NCBI RefSeq assembly: GCF_027409185.1
Contig: NC_084464.1
Coordinates: 76,380,095 to 76,444,094 of the forward strand
Length of the DNA: 64,000 bases
Origin: Cynocephalus volans
Lineage: Eukaryota > Chordata > Mammalia > Dermoptera > Cynocephalidae
Direction of reading: 5' to 3'
A program made the position numbers and the translations under genes. The first letter of the stretch is position 1, and each line of letters opens with the position of its first letter. Shown piece by piece: positions 10,908-23,555 of the stretch. The notes under the pieces are model-generated. The model did no database searches. It saw only the letters and a list, made by a program, of their open reading frames with translations, and was not told where the DNA came from.

Positions 10908-11189
10908 CGGACGTGGTCGCCGCCCTTGGTTGGGGCCTTCTGCGACCGGTGACCTTCCCGCCACCGCGGCGCCTCGGCTTCGCCGGCCTCCCCGGCCCTG
11001 ACCAGAGGGCGGGTGGGCGGGCGGGGCGGGGCTCCTGTCTACCCTCACCTCAGCCAGAGGCGGCGGCCAGGTCTGGTTCGCGGGCCTCGTCAGTGGTCCC
11101 AGCCTCCTCTTCTCTCCAACCGCGCGTGGCGATGCTCTGACCCGCCACAGGGCTGAGATCGGGGCGGGGTTGGGAGCGTGGATAGTGGC

Positions 11190-12645
11190 GCTGGCCTGGG
11201 CAGCGTTTAGGGTTAAAAGGTTGTCTTCCCACCTGTTCATTGCTACTTCTGTGGGTGGGCCGCTCCTTAGGACTTGGTCCCCTCCTTGACCTTCTGGTGT
11301 GACCACGTCCTCCCGCTCGGGGCTCGAATGATCGGTCACCCAGGTGGGGCCCTACCTGTCTGCTCACCTGACAGCTTTTGTACAGGGCTCTTGCCTCTGC
11401 TTTCTGAAAAAGACAATGATGGTCCTTTTTGGTGGTTTGGAGTTTTACTGAGTAAAATAATTGTGTAGGGTCTTTACTACTAGTATTATTGTTTTTTAGT
11501 GGGGCCATTAGCGAGAATGAAGAGGAATTTCATTACATGAGTCTCTTGGAGGATAGTGGGTTTATGCTCCTGAACATTATAATAGTTAGATTCTCTCAGA
11601 CCAGCTAGTTCGGTAAAATATGTAGACACTAGTTAGTGTGTCTTATTAATGTTGAAGGTGCATTTTAAAGATCCAGAAATGGAAAAGACCTAATATTAGT
11701 TTGTTCGGTTGGAGGCTTCTTCTGCCTTAGCCTTTGAAATAGATCTATTTTTAGCTGATATGTTTTTTGTTTGTAGATTTGATTTATGTTTAATGTCTTG
11801 TAAGTAATCTTATGGGAAGAATGTTTCAGGTTTTTAAAAACAAACATCTCATATAGTTAGGAAAAGATCTTGCTTGTTTCTAAATTGGTTTATTTGATTA
11901 TTCAGTGAGAAATAGGTAGTACTCCAAAGCAGAAGACAGTCCGTTTTCGGGAATGTCATTTAAGATTTCTGCATTATTTGACCTAGACTTTCCCTGAAGC
12001 TTTATTCTTCTTTCTTAGTACTATATAAATGAGTCACATTTCAGTAGGGTGATAATATTTGATTAGACTGAGCCACACAGCATCAGCAAGTTACTTCACT
12101 GTCATAGCAGGTGCTGGAGGAGTGGAAAAATCATGGGGAAATACTGTAACTAGATCATTTTATGAAGCACTTTTCAATAGCTTAGCAACTTGATTGAGTC
12201 AGTCTTATATTTATTCCATGCAACCTTTCAGGTGATGAGTTTAAAAAAATTGTATCCCTGGTTCTTGTAATAATATTTGTTTACTTGATACTTGATTATG
12301 TGTATGGTTATTTGGGAATACTATACGGTATTGAGGCTCAATTGCTTGCTCATCAGTGCACTAGTAAAACATTGCAAATTGGCCTTTAAAAGCCAGGAAA
12401 GTAAAGAAGCTGAAGTTATATAGTACACATTTTGTCGTTTTGAGTAATAAATAACATGGTAAGGTAGAGATGCTGGAAAGTATTAAATCTATTCATTAAA
12501 AACTGAATAAAACAGTTCCTATAATTACCTTCCTTTATGTGTAGAAATAATTAAGAAATACTTTCTGTTCAGGTTTCTTTCTCCAAAAAAGTACTTTATG
12601 AAATCAGATTTTCACTAATACTTCCTAAAATAATTTATAGGTTTT
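11190..12645 (+). other. SMAP1 intron 1, unique sequence
   Basis: AT-rich unique intron after the CpG island. No exon, RNA gene or confident repeat was recognised. Confidence 0.6.
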
Positions 12646-12767
12646 AAAAAGCCATTATTAGGTCCTGCCCGTGGCTCACTTGGGAGAGCGTGGTGCTGAC
12701 AACACCAAGTCAAGGGTTAAGATCCCTTTACCGGTCATCTTAAAAAAAAAAAAAAAAAAAAGCCATT
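12646..12767 (+). mobile_element. tRNA-Ile-like SINE with target-site duplication
   Basis: The body, 12661-12741, reads 'gcccgtggctcacttggg', 'gtggtgctgacaacacc' and 'ggttaagatccc', followed by an A-tail at 12742-12761. Direct repeats aaaaagccatt (12646-12656 and 12757-12767) flank it. The internal boxes A and B mimic tRNA-Ile. This form resembles the CYN SINEs of colugos. Confidence 0.85.
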
Positions 12768-14375
12768 TTTAACCACATATTAACACGTTTCTAGTTACTT
12801 TTTTGGGGGGGGGGGTGGAAGAGAATCATGTACTTCTTAAATTAGGATCAAAAGTTGTACTTCTGACGTGAAGAATAGGAAGCATTTGTTTTGCTCACTT
12901 TATCACCAGCTAAATCAATAGATATATGTTGAATGAATGTCTTTTGTATTTTGGTTTTGTTTGGTCTTTTTTTTTTTGTTGGTTTGTTTGTTTTTGAGAA
13001 GTGGTGGAAGTGGGAAAGGAGAATACTATCAAGAGTTCAAGGGTGCGTCTTGAAGGGTGTGAACTTCAGTCATGATTTAGAAAGATTATTTTTTCCTTGT
13101 TGCTGCTAAATCTAGAATAATGTTATAATGATCTTGTAAATTTTTTCATTGTTTTATCTTGATCTTTTAGGAAAAAAATATAAAGATAAGGCCACTTGTT
13201 GGTTTAATTAGACTTGATTTCATAGTTGTAATAGAAAAATTTGACATGATTTGGTAATTGATGGATTGAATTATATTTTTGCAAAGTTTTTGAGTCTTTG
13301 GTATGGTTGAGCCCCATTGTGGAGCTCTCTTAGAGTAGAATTCTTGGCTTGTTAAATGATTTTGGATCTATTATATATGCCAGATGACATAATAAATGTA
13401 GGTAGTGAAATTCTGACTAAATGTACTTTTAAAAGACATGCTGAGGTCTTTACTCTAAAGCTTGGTTATTAAGAGGTTTCATCTGTATATGTATTGATGT
13501 TTTCTTCACTGTGTAATAAATTGCACATCAAGGCTTTTATGTATTTTGAAGCTATTTCCTAGTTAACTCAATTTTCTTTCTTTCAGGAATGCTTTCTGCA
13601 CTATCTTTCAGAACATGTATCAAAACTAAAGCCTGTGGTTTGAGATTATCTTATTCTGTTGCCTTATAATAGTTAACAGATGTATGTCAATTGGGTTTTG
13701 ACATTTTCTTACTGAGTCACCAGTTGTGTTTCCTGAATTGACAGTACTTAGGAAGTAAGGGAGAAAGAAAATAGCATAAGTGCCAGATTCCAGCTCTTGA
13801 TCCTATTCTTACCAAATCTTTTGAGCAACTGGAGAATAAGAACAGGCAGATGGAGCTCTGCTTCTTCCCTAGCCGCATTTGTGACTCTGTGGGAGTTTTA
13901 AAGCAGTTCTGTTGGTTATGAGTTGGTGGCACTTTATGGAGCAATGAGGACTGAGTGCCCCTTGCCAACTTCAAGTTTCATTTTCGGTATTTAAACCTTC
14001 ATCCACAGGTAATACTGACTTTGATTTGGAATATGTATAAACTGGCATGAAAATGAGTCTCTTGCCCAGTAAGTTTTGGGGTAGTCAGAAACAAGGTTTT
14101 TGAACCCTAGATATTGTTTTGTTCAGCCTGTCTGGTATTGCGAAGTTAAAGCTCCTTGCCCAGATCAAGCACTCATTTCTTCATTCTGCACATCTTGACT
14201 TGAGAACACACTACTTGTTAGACACTGTATTAGGTTATGAGGCTAAAAAAATTTGTAAGACTTAAAGGAATTTGTTTAGCGGGGGCTGTGCTTTTGCAAA
14301 TGAATAATTCTAAAACAAAGTGCTAAGAGCTGTTATAGTGGTTGTAAGAAATACCTCCCTCTCCATTTATTTTGG
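12768..14375 (+). other. SMAP1 intron 1, mostly unique sequence
   Basis: A (T)n/(G)n-rich stretch lies at about 12800-12815 and a T/G-rich tract at 12958-12995. Otherwise nothing was recognised. Confidence 0.5.
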
Positions 14376-14379
14376 GCTG

Positions 14380-14835
14380 CTGTTCCCCTTGCACCCTGAC
14401 TTTTGCCCATTGGTTGTCTTTACAGTTCCTAGAATGCTGCCCCAGGGTCTTTGTACATGCTGCTCCTTCTGCCTAGGAAGATCTCTAACAGTATTTTGCC
14501 TGATCAGCGTTTACTCATCTTCCAGTTTCCGTTTAAATGTCTTTTCAGGGAAAATGATTCCCCTTAATCCTCCCAGATTAGGTTAGGCTTCCATTTGTAC
14601 ATGCAAAGACAGCACCCTGAATCTTACATTGCACTTACTGCAATTGTGATTAAAAATTATTTAGGTAATTATTGGGTACTCTATATCCCTGTTGGATTAC
14701 AGCTGCAAGAAAGACGAGATTTTGTCTATCTTGCATAGCGTAGTATCCCTGCCCTCAGCACAGTGTGTGACATGTGGTAGGTAAATGTAACTTAGCAAAT
14801 GTCTTTTGAATGAATGCATGAATGTGTGAATGAAC
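14380..14835 (+). mobile_element. L2 3'-end copy
   Basis: Sense-orientation L2 landmarks: 'gtctttgtacatgctgctccttctgcctagg', 'cttacattgcacttactgcaattgtg', 'tccctgccctcagcacagtg', ending in a (TGAATGAA)-type tail at about 14806-14835. Confidence 0.85.
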
Positions 14836-16262
14836 ACAGAACCCATTGCAGAAAGCAGGGTGTGTGAAAGGGAGTGCACCTGCGAAAGGGAGTGGCATGT
14901 GGAGTGACCCTGTTGGGAAAGAGTCACAGAGAATCTCATTTGAGCTAGGTTCTGAAGGTCAAGTGGGATTTCACCAGATAGAGAAGGAATTAAAGGACAC
15001 AATCAGCTGCACAAACAAAGGTACAGGTATATAAGAGAACAGAAGAGATTTTCATAAGGCCTTTTTTTGATAATCTTTCTTTAAGCATGATCAGTTTGGT
15101 AGTGGCAGGTCAGTGAACTGGGATGGTGAGAGATTGCAAGCAAGTCACCAAGTTAAGAGGTGTTTAACAGTAGTTGAAGGAAGAGGGTAAGAAGACCTAA
15201 AGTCATGTCATATCAATCTGTCAGTGAGGGTATAGAACAATAAATAGATCCACTGTAGCTATGAGTATTTGTAGTTACTAGGGGTTTAAACAATCAGGCA
15301 CTTTAAAAATCATTGGAAGGGCTAGAGGAGGAAAAGTTGGGGAGCTACCACTGGACTTCCAGTTTCAAGGTCACACATACTGCCTCTACCACTACTGCCC
15401 TTTGCCATGGCTGCTTCTCACTCATGAAAGTGATGAGCTGATGAACAAGGACTATGGTAGCCACTCAATGTCTATTAGACATTTTTGTTCTTTGCACCTA
15501 CTGTAGGGATAACGCCTCTGCTGCACTTGTGCTTTCCACATGCAAATAAGTGGCAGAACATAATTTATGACCAACACCTTGCCTTCAAGGGAGCCTTTTA
15601 ACTTTCTAACCTCTTCAAAAAGTAGAAACGTGCAGAACTTGTTTGGTTAGGAGAGTCAATCCAAGAGTCCACCAAGGCAGTGAGGATGAATGTTTTTCAT
15701 TAAGTGCTTGATATTTTCGAGTTGTTATATAAACCTATTTTAAAGTAATTCTTGATAAAAAGTCGACTTCACCTTGGGGAACTGGTGTTTATGATGATGT
15801 TGATGTTTATAGGGTAAACTTATGTAAAGAAAAGTCTGTGATTATAATTCACCTAAGGAAATTTGCCAATCTAAAAGTTTCCTTAAAATGCTAAACTTTA
15901 GTCTGATGATTGTGTTCTTGTAATTCTGCTGATCTTGAGGTTTTCCTGATGACTGTGTGCAGAGCTCTGGTGTCAGAGCAGGGATGAAAACCACTGGATT
16001 CTCTCTGACTCATCAGTTTAAAACTTGGGCTGCATGTTGTTCCCCTCTTTTTTTACCTCCTAATTCTCCTTCTTTGTCTTTTTTTAAATATTAAAATATC
16101 CTTTCATTACTTGACTTCATTAATTAATTAAGGAGACTTAAATCTCCTTAATTCTTGCTGTACAAGAGATATATAACCCTATTGACCTATAAAAGACCTG
16201 AACCCATGCTAAAATATTTGACGTTTTGATGATGTACTTTATAAACTCAAGTCTTTCTTACA
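14836..16262 (+). other. SMAP1 intron 1, unassigned sequence
   Basis: No gene or confident repeat was recognised. Confidence 0.5.
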
Positions 16263-16263
16263 G

Positions 16264-16275
16264 CTACTGCTGCTG

Positions 16276-16310
<35 letters not shown>

Positions 16311-16326
16311 ACTACTACTACTACTA
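16264..16326 (+). repeat. CTG/CTA trinucleotide microsatellite
   Basis: The tract is built from CTG and CTA triplets, with ten uninterrupted CTG triplets at 16279-16308 followed by six CTA triplets. It lies in SMAP1 intron 1. Confidence 0.95.
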
Positions 16327-16711
16327 GTGTTTTCACTGGGTAGAATCAAGATGTTTTTTTTTCCATTTTTTATTTTTTTAATGGAAGGAGATCAAAGAAA
16401 TTTGGAGGCCATTTTTTTAAAGTTACAGGTATTATCAGAATTGTTGACAGCTTTACATTCTGACCATTACAAAGAGTTGATTTAACACACATAAATTTTG
16501 TTGGTAAATCAATATTTGGGGGGCACTACAAAGATTAAGTACCATGTTAGATATTGTTGTGTGTGCTAAAAAGTTTTGGGTATGGTGCACAAGCCAGTTA
16601 GAGATCTAGATAGACATGAAATAATTATCAGTTGACTTCTCATCTGTGTTTAGACTGGTATATTCATTACAAGTTTAGAGATAGGATAGCTCCAATGTGA
16701 CCTGGAGAAGC

Positions 16712-16949
16712 TCTCTGCCTCCCCCAAAAAGGCAAATAATAATAACACACACACACACACACACACACCCCCCCTCCACACACACACACACTCACCCTAA
16801 AGAGTGCTCTCTGCCTCCCCCAAAAAGGCAAATAATAATAACACACACACACACCCTAAAGAGTGCTCTCTGCCTCCCCAAAAAGGCAAATAATAATAAC
16901 ACACACACACTAAACACACACACACACACACACACACCCTAAAGAGTGT
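16712..16949 (+). repeat. Three-unit minisatellite, each unit containing a CA microsatellite
   Basis: Three copies of the cassette 'ctctctgcctcccc...aaaaaggcaaataataata' + (CA)n + 'ccctaaagagtg' begin at about 16712, 16807 and 16866. The non-CA parts are almost identical, while the CA tracts differ in length and in interruptions (a C-run with 'tccaca' in unit 1, 'ctaaa' in unit 3). Confidence 0.95.
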
Positions 16950-16974
16950 TTTCTTCTTGCCAGAATATTTTGAG

Positions 16975-17130
16975 TACTTTACATATATTAACTCACTTAA
17001 TCCTCAAAACAGCCTTTTGAAGTAGGTAATATTATTATCCTATTTTACAAGTGAGGAAACAGGCACACAGAGCCCAAGTAACTTCTCAATGTTATACAGC
17101 TGGGAAGTGGTAGAGTGAGGAATTTTTCCA
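16975..17130 (-). mobile_element. MIR SINE, 3' portion
   Basis: Antisense MIR landmarks: 'ttaactcacttaatcctcaaaacagcc', 'attattatcctattttacaagtgaggaaac', 'gttatacagctgggaagtgg'. Confidence 0.85.
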
Positions 17131-17244
17131 TTAAAAAAAAAAGGTTTTGGTTGACCTCTATATTCCAGGCACTTTTCTAGGAGCTGGGGATTAAAGCAGG
17201 GAACTGTAGATAAAGACACATGTTCTAAAGGACTTGATAGTATT

Positions 17245-17760
17245 GCTGTGCAGAAAACAGTTAACATAGCTGGCCTGACTTGCATGGTTGGCCCTTGGCT
17301 GGAGTCTGGGAACTTGTGGATAGTCCTACCACCCTAAGTGATAAGAGTTTGTGTGCCTAGACTGTATAAACATTGTGGTTTATGCTGAGTACCTGCTTTC
17401 CTTCTGGGAGTCTGGAATTTGCATATATGCCTATATGACCAGGCCTCCAATAAAAGCCCTAGGCATGAGTCTCTAACAAGCTTCCCTGTTGGCAGTATTT
17501 CACACTAGCTGTCACAATTCACTGCTGAGAGAATTGTGTCCATTGCAACCTCACTGGCAGGGAACGCCTGGACATTTGCTCCTGATTTCTCCTGAACTTC
17601 ATGTGCTTTTTCCCTTTGCTGATTGTGCTTGGTATTCTATTGCTATAATAAATCATAACCATGTATACAACTGTATATTGAATCTTCTGAATACTCTTAG
17701 CAAATTACTGAACTTGAGGGTGGTCTTGAGAATGTCTCAGCATAATTGGTAATCTATATT
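17245..17760 (+). mobile_element. LTR-like block, family not determined
   Basis: The block has LTR features: CCAATAAAAGCCC near 17448, then pyrimidine-rich and 'ctttgctgattgtgcttggtattctattgctataataaatcataaccatg', then 'ggtggtcttgagaat' near its end. This order recalls mammalian ERV LTRs with R/U5 ends, but I cannot name the subfamily and the termini are uncertain. Confidence 0.5.
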
Positions 17761-17892
17761 TTATTCCAGTATATTGTACAGGACATGCTGGAGTCTTGGC
17801 ATATCTCAGCTAGCTCTAGAACCTAGCCTACTAGTAAGGGTTCAGCCCTGAGGAACAGGTATAGCATTAGAGGATCTCATAACCTGTGGAAA

Positions 17893-17990
17893 TTCTGGCT
17901 TTACTAAGATGAGACAGAGGTGGGAATCTGAACTGTAGAGTCAGGATTTGAACCCAGGAGACCTAGCCCCATAGTCTATGCTATTAACCA
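17893..17990 (-). mobile_element. MIR SINE, 5' portion
   Basis: Antisense MIR head: 'gtagagtcaggatttgaacccaggagacctagccccatagtctatgctattaaccac'. It may be the other half of the MIR at 16975-17130, split by the intervening LTR-like block, or an independent copy. Confidence 0.7.
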
Positions 17991-19260
17991 CATGTTCAGT
18001 GGCATAATAGATAAAACACATGTTTTTATTGTTGAAGTTCTGTGGTATAAGAAATTGTTGTTGGGAAGAATGTCACCTTCAAGCTGACAAAGGTATTTCT
18101 CGAAGAGGTTACTGCCAAATGTGTTCAAACGTGGAAAATGTCTTCATTTTAATAGCACTTAGTAGCAGAATCATTATAACTTCAAAATACCAATTTAAAC
18201 AGGAATTTTTGTCTGATCACTTAAACTTTATAAATTGATTGAGTTCATAGACAAGTGCTTTAGTGTGTTTATTTTTGTCTTCCATATAGCTTCTTTGTTT
18301 TTTATTTTTGCAGTTATGTCCTTAGGTCAGGTACTGGTCATCTACCTGGACTTTTTAAACCACAGAAACAGCATGATAGAATTGAAAGAACACTGGCCTG
18401 GGTTAAGTTGGTTAAGCTTAGGTTTGAGTCCAGTTTTGCCTCTGACTTGCTTAGTAACCAATTGTCCCTGTCCTCTTTGATTCTTATTGCAAAGAGTCTG
18501 TCATGGTTTGTGTTCTTTCTTGAATCCCGTGCCTCGTGTCACTTCTGTGTCAGTATTCACTATTATTATTAATTAAAATAATCCTATTATTGAGGGTTTA
18601 TATTCTGGAGTGTTATTGAAGTTTGGTTTATGATCAAATCTTTATACTTTTTAAAACTTTTCACTGATGATTTAGGTCTTGCTGAGCAAATTTACCAGCT
18701 ATTATTTTTAATTATCTCAAGCCATATCTATAACTCACAGGGATATTCCTCACAGGTAGAGGAATACTTTTGTTTGAAACTTTTTAACTGTAATGCTTTC
18801 TTAGAGTAATTAGAGTAAAATCAAAAAAATCACCACCTCTTTCAGTTGACTGCTAAAGCCAAGAATCTTTATTCATCATTTTTAAGAAAAGACATATAGG
18901 TCTATTAAATTCTCAATCACTTACGTACATTTATTGATGTCAATATTTTCTATCTAAGATGTTAGGTGGAGCTATGTTTAACTCTTGAGTGACATCTACA
19001 GTACCATATAGAAATGATTTTTTAAATTATTTCGTTTAAAACAGTTTAGATAAAGTGCTTTTGGAAACATGTACTAATTTTATGTTCACATATATTTTTA
19101 GTGATGAATGTCAGCACTTTGAGGGTCCAAGGGGAGAGAATTATAAGTTTTCTAGTGATCTCTCATTCAGTCCCCCTCCTCCCCCCAATTGTTGGTCTCC
19201 ATTTTATGAGCAATCCAAGTAATTACTTTTAGGGGTGATTGATAATAGACCTTCAGATGT
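17991..19260 (+). other. SMAP1 intron 1, unassigned sequence
   Basis: AT-rich unique sequence. Open frames at 18020-18480 have no recognisable domain and no splice context that would argue for exons. Confidence 0.5.
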
Positions 19261-19276
19261 CTGTCATGGGTCTTTT
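19261..19276. repeat. Target-site duplication of the full-length L1, left copy
   Basis: ctgtcatgggtctttt, repeated without mismatch at 26065-26080. Confidence 0.93.
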
Positions 19277-19484
19277 TTTAAAATTTTTAAATTTTTTTAT
19301 TTTTATTATTTTTTAAAATTTTATTTTGTCGATATACATTGTGGCTGATTATTGCTCCCCATCACCAAAACCTCCCTCCCTTCTCCCTCCCCCCCTCCCC
19401 CCCAACAATGTCCTTTCTGTTTGCTTGTCATATCAACTTCAAGTAATTGTGGTTGTTATATCTTCTCCCCGCCCCCCCGGTTTT

Positions 19485-19531
<47 letters not shown>

Positions 19532-19545
19532 TTATATATTAATTT

Positions 19546-22500
19546 TTAGCTCCCACCAATAAGTGAGAACATGTGGTATTTCTCTTTCTGTGCCTGACTT
19601 GTTTCACTTAATATAATTCTCTCTAGGTCCATCCATGTTGTTGCAAATGGCAGTATTTCATTCGTTTTTATAGCTGAGTAGTATTCCATTGTGTAGATGT
19701 AGCACATTTTCCGTATCCACTCATCTGATGATGGACATTTGGGCTGGTTCCAACTCTTGGCTATTGTAAAGAGTGCTGCGATGAACATTGAGGAACAGGT
19801 ATACCTTCGACTTGATGATTTCCATTCCTCTGGGTATATTCCCAGCAGTGGGATAGCTGGGTCGTATGTTAGATCTATCTGCAATTGTTTGAGGAACCTC
19901 CATACCATTTTCCATAGAGGCTGCACCATTTTGCAGTCCCACCAACAATGTATGAGAGTTCCTTTTTCTCCGCAACCTCGCCAGCATTTATCGTTCATAG
20001 TCTTTTGGATTTTAGCCATCCTAACTGGGGTTAGATGGTATCTCAATGTGGTTTTGATTTGCATTTCCCGGATGCTGAGTGATGTTGAGCATTTTTTCAT
20101 ATGTCTGTTGGCCATTTGGATATCTTCCTTAGAGAAATGCCTACTTAGCTCTTTTGCCCATTTTTTAATTGGGTTGCTTGTTTTCTTCTTGTAAAGTTGT
20201 TTGAGTTCCTTATATATTCTGGATATTAATCCTTTGTCAGATGTATATTTTGCAAATATTTTCTCCCACTCTGTTGGTTGTCTTTTAACTCTTTTAATTG
20301 TTTCTTTTGCTGTGCAGAAGCTTTTTAGTTTGATATAATCCCATTTGTTTATTTTTCCTTTGGTTGCCCGTGCTTTTGGGGTCGTATTCATGAAGTCTGT
20401 GCCCAGTCCTATTTCCTGAAGTGTTTCTCCTATGTTTTCTTTAAGAAGTTTTATTGTCTCAGGGTGTATATTTAAATCCTTAATCCATTTTGAGTTGATT
20501 TTAGTATACGGTGAGAGGTATGGATCTAGTTTCATTCTCCTGCATATCGATATCCAGTTATCCCAGCACCACTTGCTGAAGAGGCAGTCCCTTCCCCAGT
20601 GAATAGGCTTGGTGCCTTTGTCAAAGATCAGATGGCAGTAAGTGTGTGGGTTGATTTCTGGATTCTCTATTCTATTCCATTGGTCAGTGTGTCTGTTTTT
20701 ATGCCAGTACCATACTGTTTTGGTTATTATAGCTTTGTAGTATAGCTTAAAGTCAGGTAGTGTTATGCCTCCAGCTTTATTTTTTTTGCTCAGCATTGCT
20801 TTGGCTATGCGTGGTCTTTTATTGTTCCATATAAATGTCTGGATAGTTTTTTCCATTTCTGAGAAAAATGTCTTTGGAATTTTGATGGGGATTGCATTGA
20901 ATTTGTATATCACTTTGGGTAGTATGGACATTTTCACTATGTTGATTCTTCCAATCCAAGAGCATGGGATATCTTTCCATCTTCTTGTATCCTCTCTAAT
21001 TTCTCTCAGCAGTGGTTTGTAGTTCTCATTATAGAGATTTTTCACCTCCTTGGTTAACTCAATTCCTAAGTATTTTATTTTTTTGGTGGCTATTGTAAAT
21101 GGGCAGGCTTTCTTGATTTCTCTTTCTGCATGTTCACTATTGGAGAAAAGAAATGCTACTGATTTTTGTGTGTTGATTTTGTATCCTGCTACTGTGCTGA
21201 AATCATTTATCAATTCCAAGAGTTTTTTTGTAGAGGTTTTAGGCTGTTCAATATATAGGATCATGTCATCTGCAAACAGGGACAGTTTGACTTCATCTTT
21301 TCCAATCTGGATGCCCTTTATTTCCTTCTCTTGTCTGATTGCTCTGGCTAGTACTTCCAACACTTATGTTGAATAGGAGTGGTGGGAGTGGGCATCCTTG
21401 TCTAGTTCCTGTTCTTAAAGGAAAAGCTTTCAGCTTTTCCCCATTCAGGATGATATTGGCAGTGGGTTTGGCATATATGGCTTTAATTATGTTGAGATAC
21501 TTTCCCTCTATACCTAACTTATAGAGGGTCTTTGTCATGAATGAGTGCTGAACTTTATCAAATGCTTTTTCAGCATCTATAGAGATGATCATATGGTCCT
21601 TGTGTTTGAGTTTATTAATATGGTGTATCACATTTATTGATTTGCGTATGTTGAACCAACCTTGCATCCCTGGGATGAATCCCACTTGATCGTGATGAAT
21701 AATTTTACGTATGTGTTGCTGTATTCTGTTTGCTAGTATTTTAGTGAGGATTTTTGCATCTATATTCATCAAGGATATCGGCCTGTAGTTTTCTTTTTTG
21801 GTTATATCTTTACCTGGTTTTGGTATCAGGATGATGTTTGCTTCATAGAATGAGTTTGGGAGATTTGCGTCCATTTCAGTCTTTTGGAATAGTTTGTAAA
21901 GAATCAGTGTCAATTCCTCTTTGAATGTTTGGTAAAATTCTGCTGTGAATCCATCTGGTCCTGGGCTTTTCTTTGTTGGCAGCCTTCTGATAACAGCTTC
22001 AATCTCCTTTATTGTTATTGGTCTGTTCAAATTTTCTACGTCTTCATGGTTCAGTTTTGGGAGCTTGTGTGTGTCCAGAAATTTATCCATTTCCTCCAGA
22101 TTTTCAAATTTGTTGGCGTATAGTTGTTTATAGTAGTCTGGAATGACTCCTTGTATTTCAGATGAATCAGTTTTAATATCGCCTTTTTCATTTCTAATTT
22201 TTGTTATTTGAGTCTTCTCTCTTCTTTTTTTTGTTAGCCATGGTAATGATTTGTCAATTTTATTTATGTTTTCAAAAAACCAAGTTTTTGATTCATTGAT
22301 CTTTTGAATTGTTTTTTGGTTTTCAATTTCATTCAGTTCTGCTCTGATCTTAATGATTTCTTTCTGTCTGCTAACTTTAGGTTTGGATTGTTCTTGTTTT
22401 TCTAATTCTTTAAGGTGAAGTGTTAGGTTGTTCACTTGCCATCTTTCCATTCTTCTGAAGTGAGCGTTTAATGCAATACATTTCCCCCTCAATACTGCTT

Positions 22501-23368
22501 TTGCAGTATCCCACAGGTTTTGGTATGATGTATCATTGTTTTCATTAGTTTCAATAAATTTTTTGATTTCCTGCTTGATTTCTTCTTGGACCCATATGTC
22601 ATTAAGTAGAATGCTGTTTAATTTCCATGTGTTTGTATAGTTTCCAGAGTTTCGTTTGTTATTAATTTCTAGTTTTAATCCATTGTGGTCTGAGAAGATA
22701 CATGGGATAATTCCAATTTTTTTGAATTTTTTGAGACTTGATTTGTGACCTAATATGTGATCTATCCTGGAGAATGATCCATGTGCTGATGAGAAGAATG
22801 AATATTCTGAAGTTGTTGGGTGGAATGTTCTGTAGATATCTGCCAATTCCAATTGGTCTAGAGTCTTGTTTAGATCTTGTGTTTCTCTACTGATTCTTTG
22901 CGTAGATGATCTGTCTAATATTGACAGTGGGGTGTTCAGGCTCCCTGCTATTATGATATTAGTGTCTATTTCCTTCTTTACGTCTAATAGAGTTTGTTTT
23001 ATAAATCTGGCTGCTCCAACATTGGGTGCGTACATATTTATGATTGTTATGTCTTCTTGATGTCCTTTTATCATTAAGTAGTGTCCCTCATTGTCTCTTT
23101 TTATGGTTTTTAGTTTAAAGTCTATTTTGTCAGATATAAGAATAGCTACTCCAGCTCGTTTTTCTTTTCTGTTTGCATGGTAAATCTTTTTCCATCCTTT
23201 CACTCTTAGTCTGTGTGAATCTTTATGGGTGAGGTGGGTCTCTTGTAGGCAGCATATAGTTGGGTCCTCCTTTTTGATCCAGTCAGCCAGTCTGTGTCTT
23301 TTGATTGGGGAATTTAAGCCTTTTACATTAAGAGTTGTTATTGAAAGGTGTTGATTTATTCCTAGCAT
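19546..23368 (-). pseudogene. L1 ORF2 (endonuclease-reverse transcriptase), one frameshift
   Basis: ORF2p nicks target DNA and reverse-transcribes L1 RNA. Two open segments, 23368-21293 (691 codons) and 21363-19546 (605 codons), overlap and together span nearly the usual 1275 residues. The break is an apparent single extra A near 21364-21368. The N-terminal endonuclease keeps ETHL, FSDHN and SRIDHILG, but the GDFN block reads AGSLNTPLS, so a metal-binding Asp is replaced by Ser. The RT domain has [19 protein letters not shown] and the catalytic LFADDMILY. The C-terminal cysteine-rich segment [18 protein letters not shown] is intact, as is [20 protein letters not shown]. Start at 23368 follows the usual spacing after ORF1. 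Confidence 0.93.
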
Positions 23369-23555
23369 TTTATTGGTTGTTTGGTTGTCTTAGGTGTCTT
23401 TTGTTCCTTGCTTTCTGATTTACTGTTTGGTTTCTGTGTTTGTTGGTTCCTTAGGTTGTAGATAGCATTTTTGTTTGCTTGTTTTCTCTTCATGAATGCC
23501 ATTTTTATTATACTAGTGGGTATTGATTTTTCTTGGGTTTTTATGGCAGTGGTAG

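Larger units (their letters stand above)
10380..11190 (+). promoter_or_regulatory. SMAP1: CpG-island promoter of SMAP1
   Basis: This roughly 800-bp block is the main host CpG-dense stretch in the window and surrounds the SMAP1 start codon. It is TATA-less. Visible motifs include a perfect NRF1 palindrome at 10480-10491, an ETS-type CCGGAAG at 10528-10534, GC boxes upstream (for example about 10601-10608) and a dense Sp1-like GC run downstream of the donor (about 11008-11032). This is the usual architecture of a housekeeping promoter. The start site cannot be placed exactly; about 10.55-10.75 kb is likely. Confidence 0.85.

Noticed and set aside
10358-11508. Several long open frames on both strands around the CpG island
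   Set aside because: They follow from GC- and CpG-rich composition with few stops. Only the 10784-10901 frame matches a known protein, and it ends at a clear splice donor.
12661-12741. Possible tRNA-Ile gene
   Set aside because: The acceptor stem is not preserved, an A-tail and target-site duplication are present, and several similar copies occur. It is a SINE.
16697-16942. Regularly spaced direct repeats resembling a CRISPR-like array
   Set aside because: The spacers are CA microsatellites, there are only three units, and the host is a mammal.
19326-22133. Plus-strand open frames of 60-150 codons between 19.3 and 22.1 kb
   Set aside because: They are antisense shadows of L1 ORF2.
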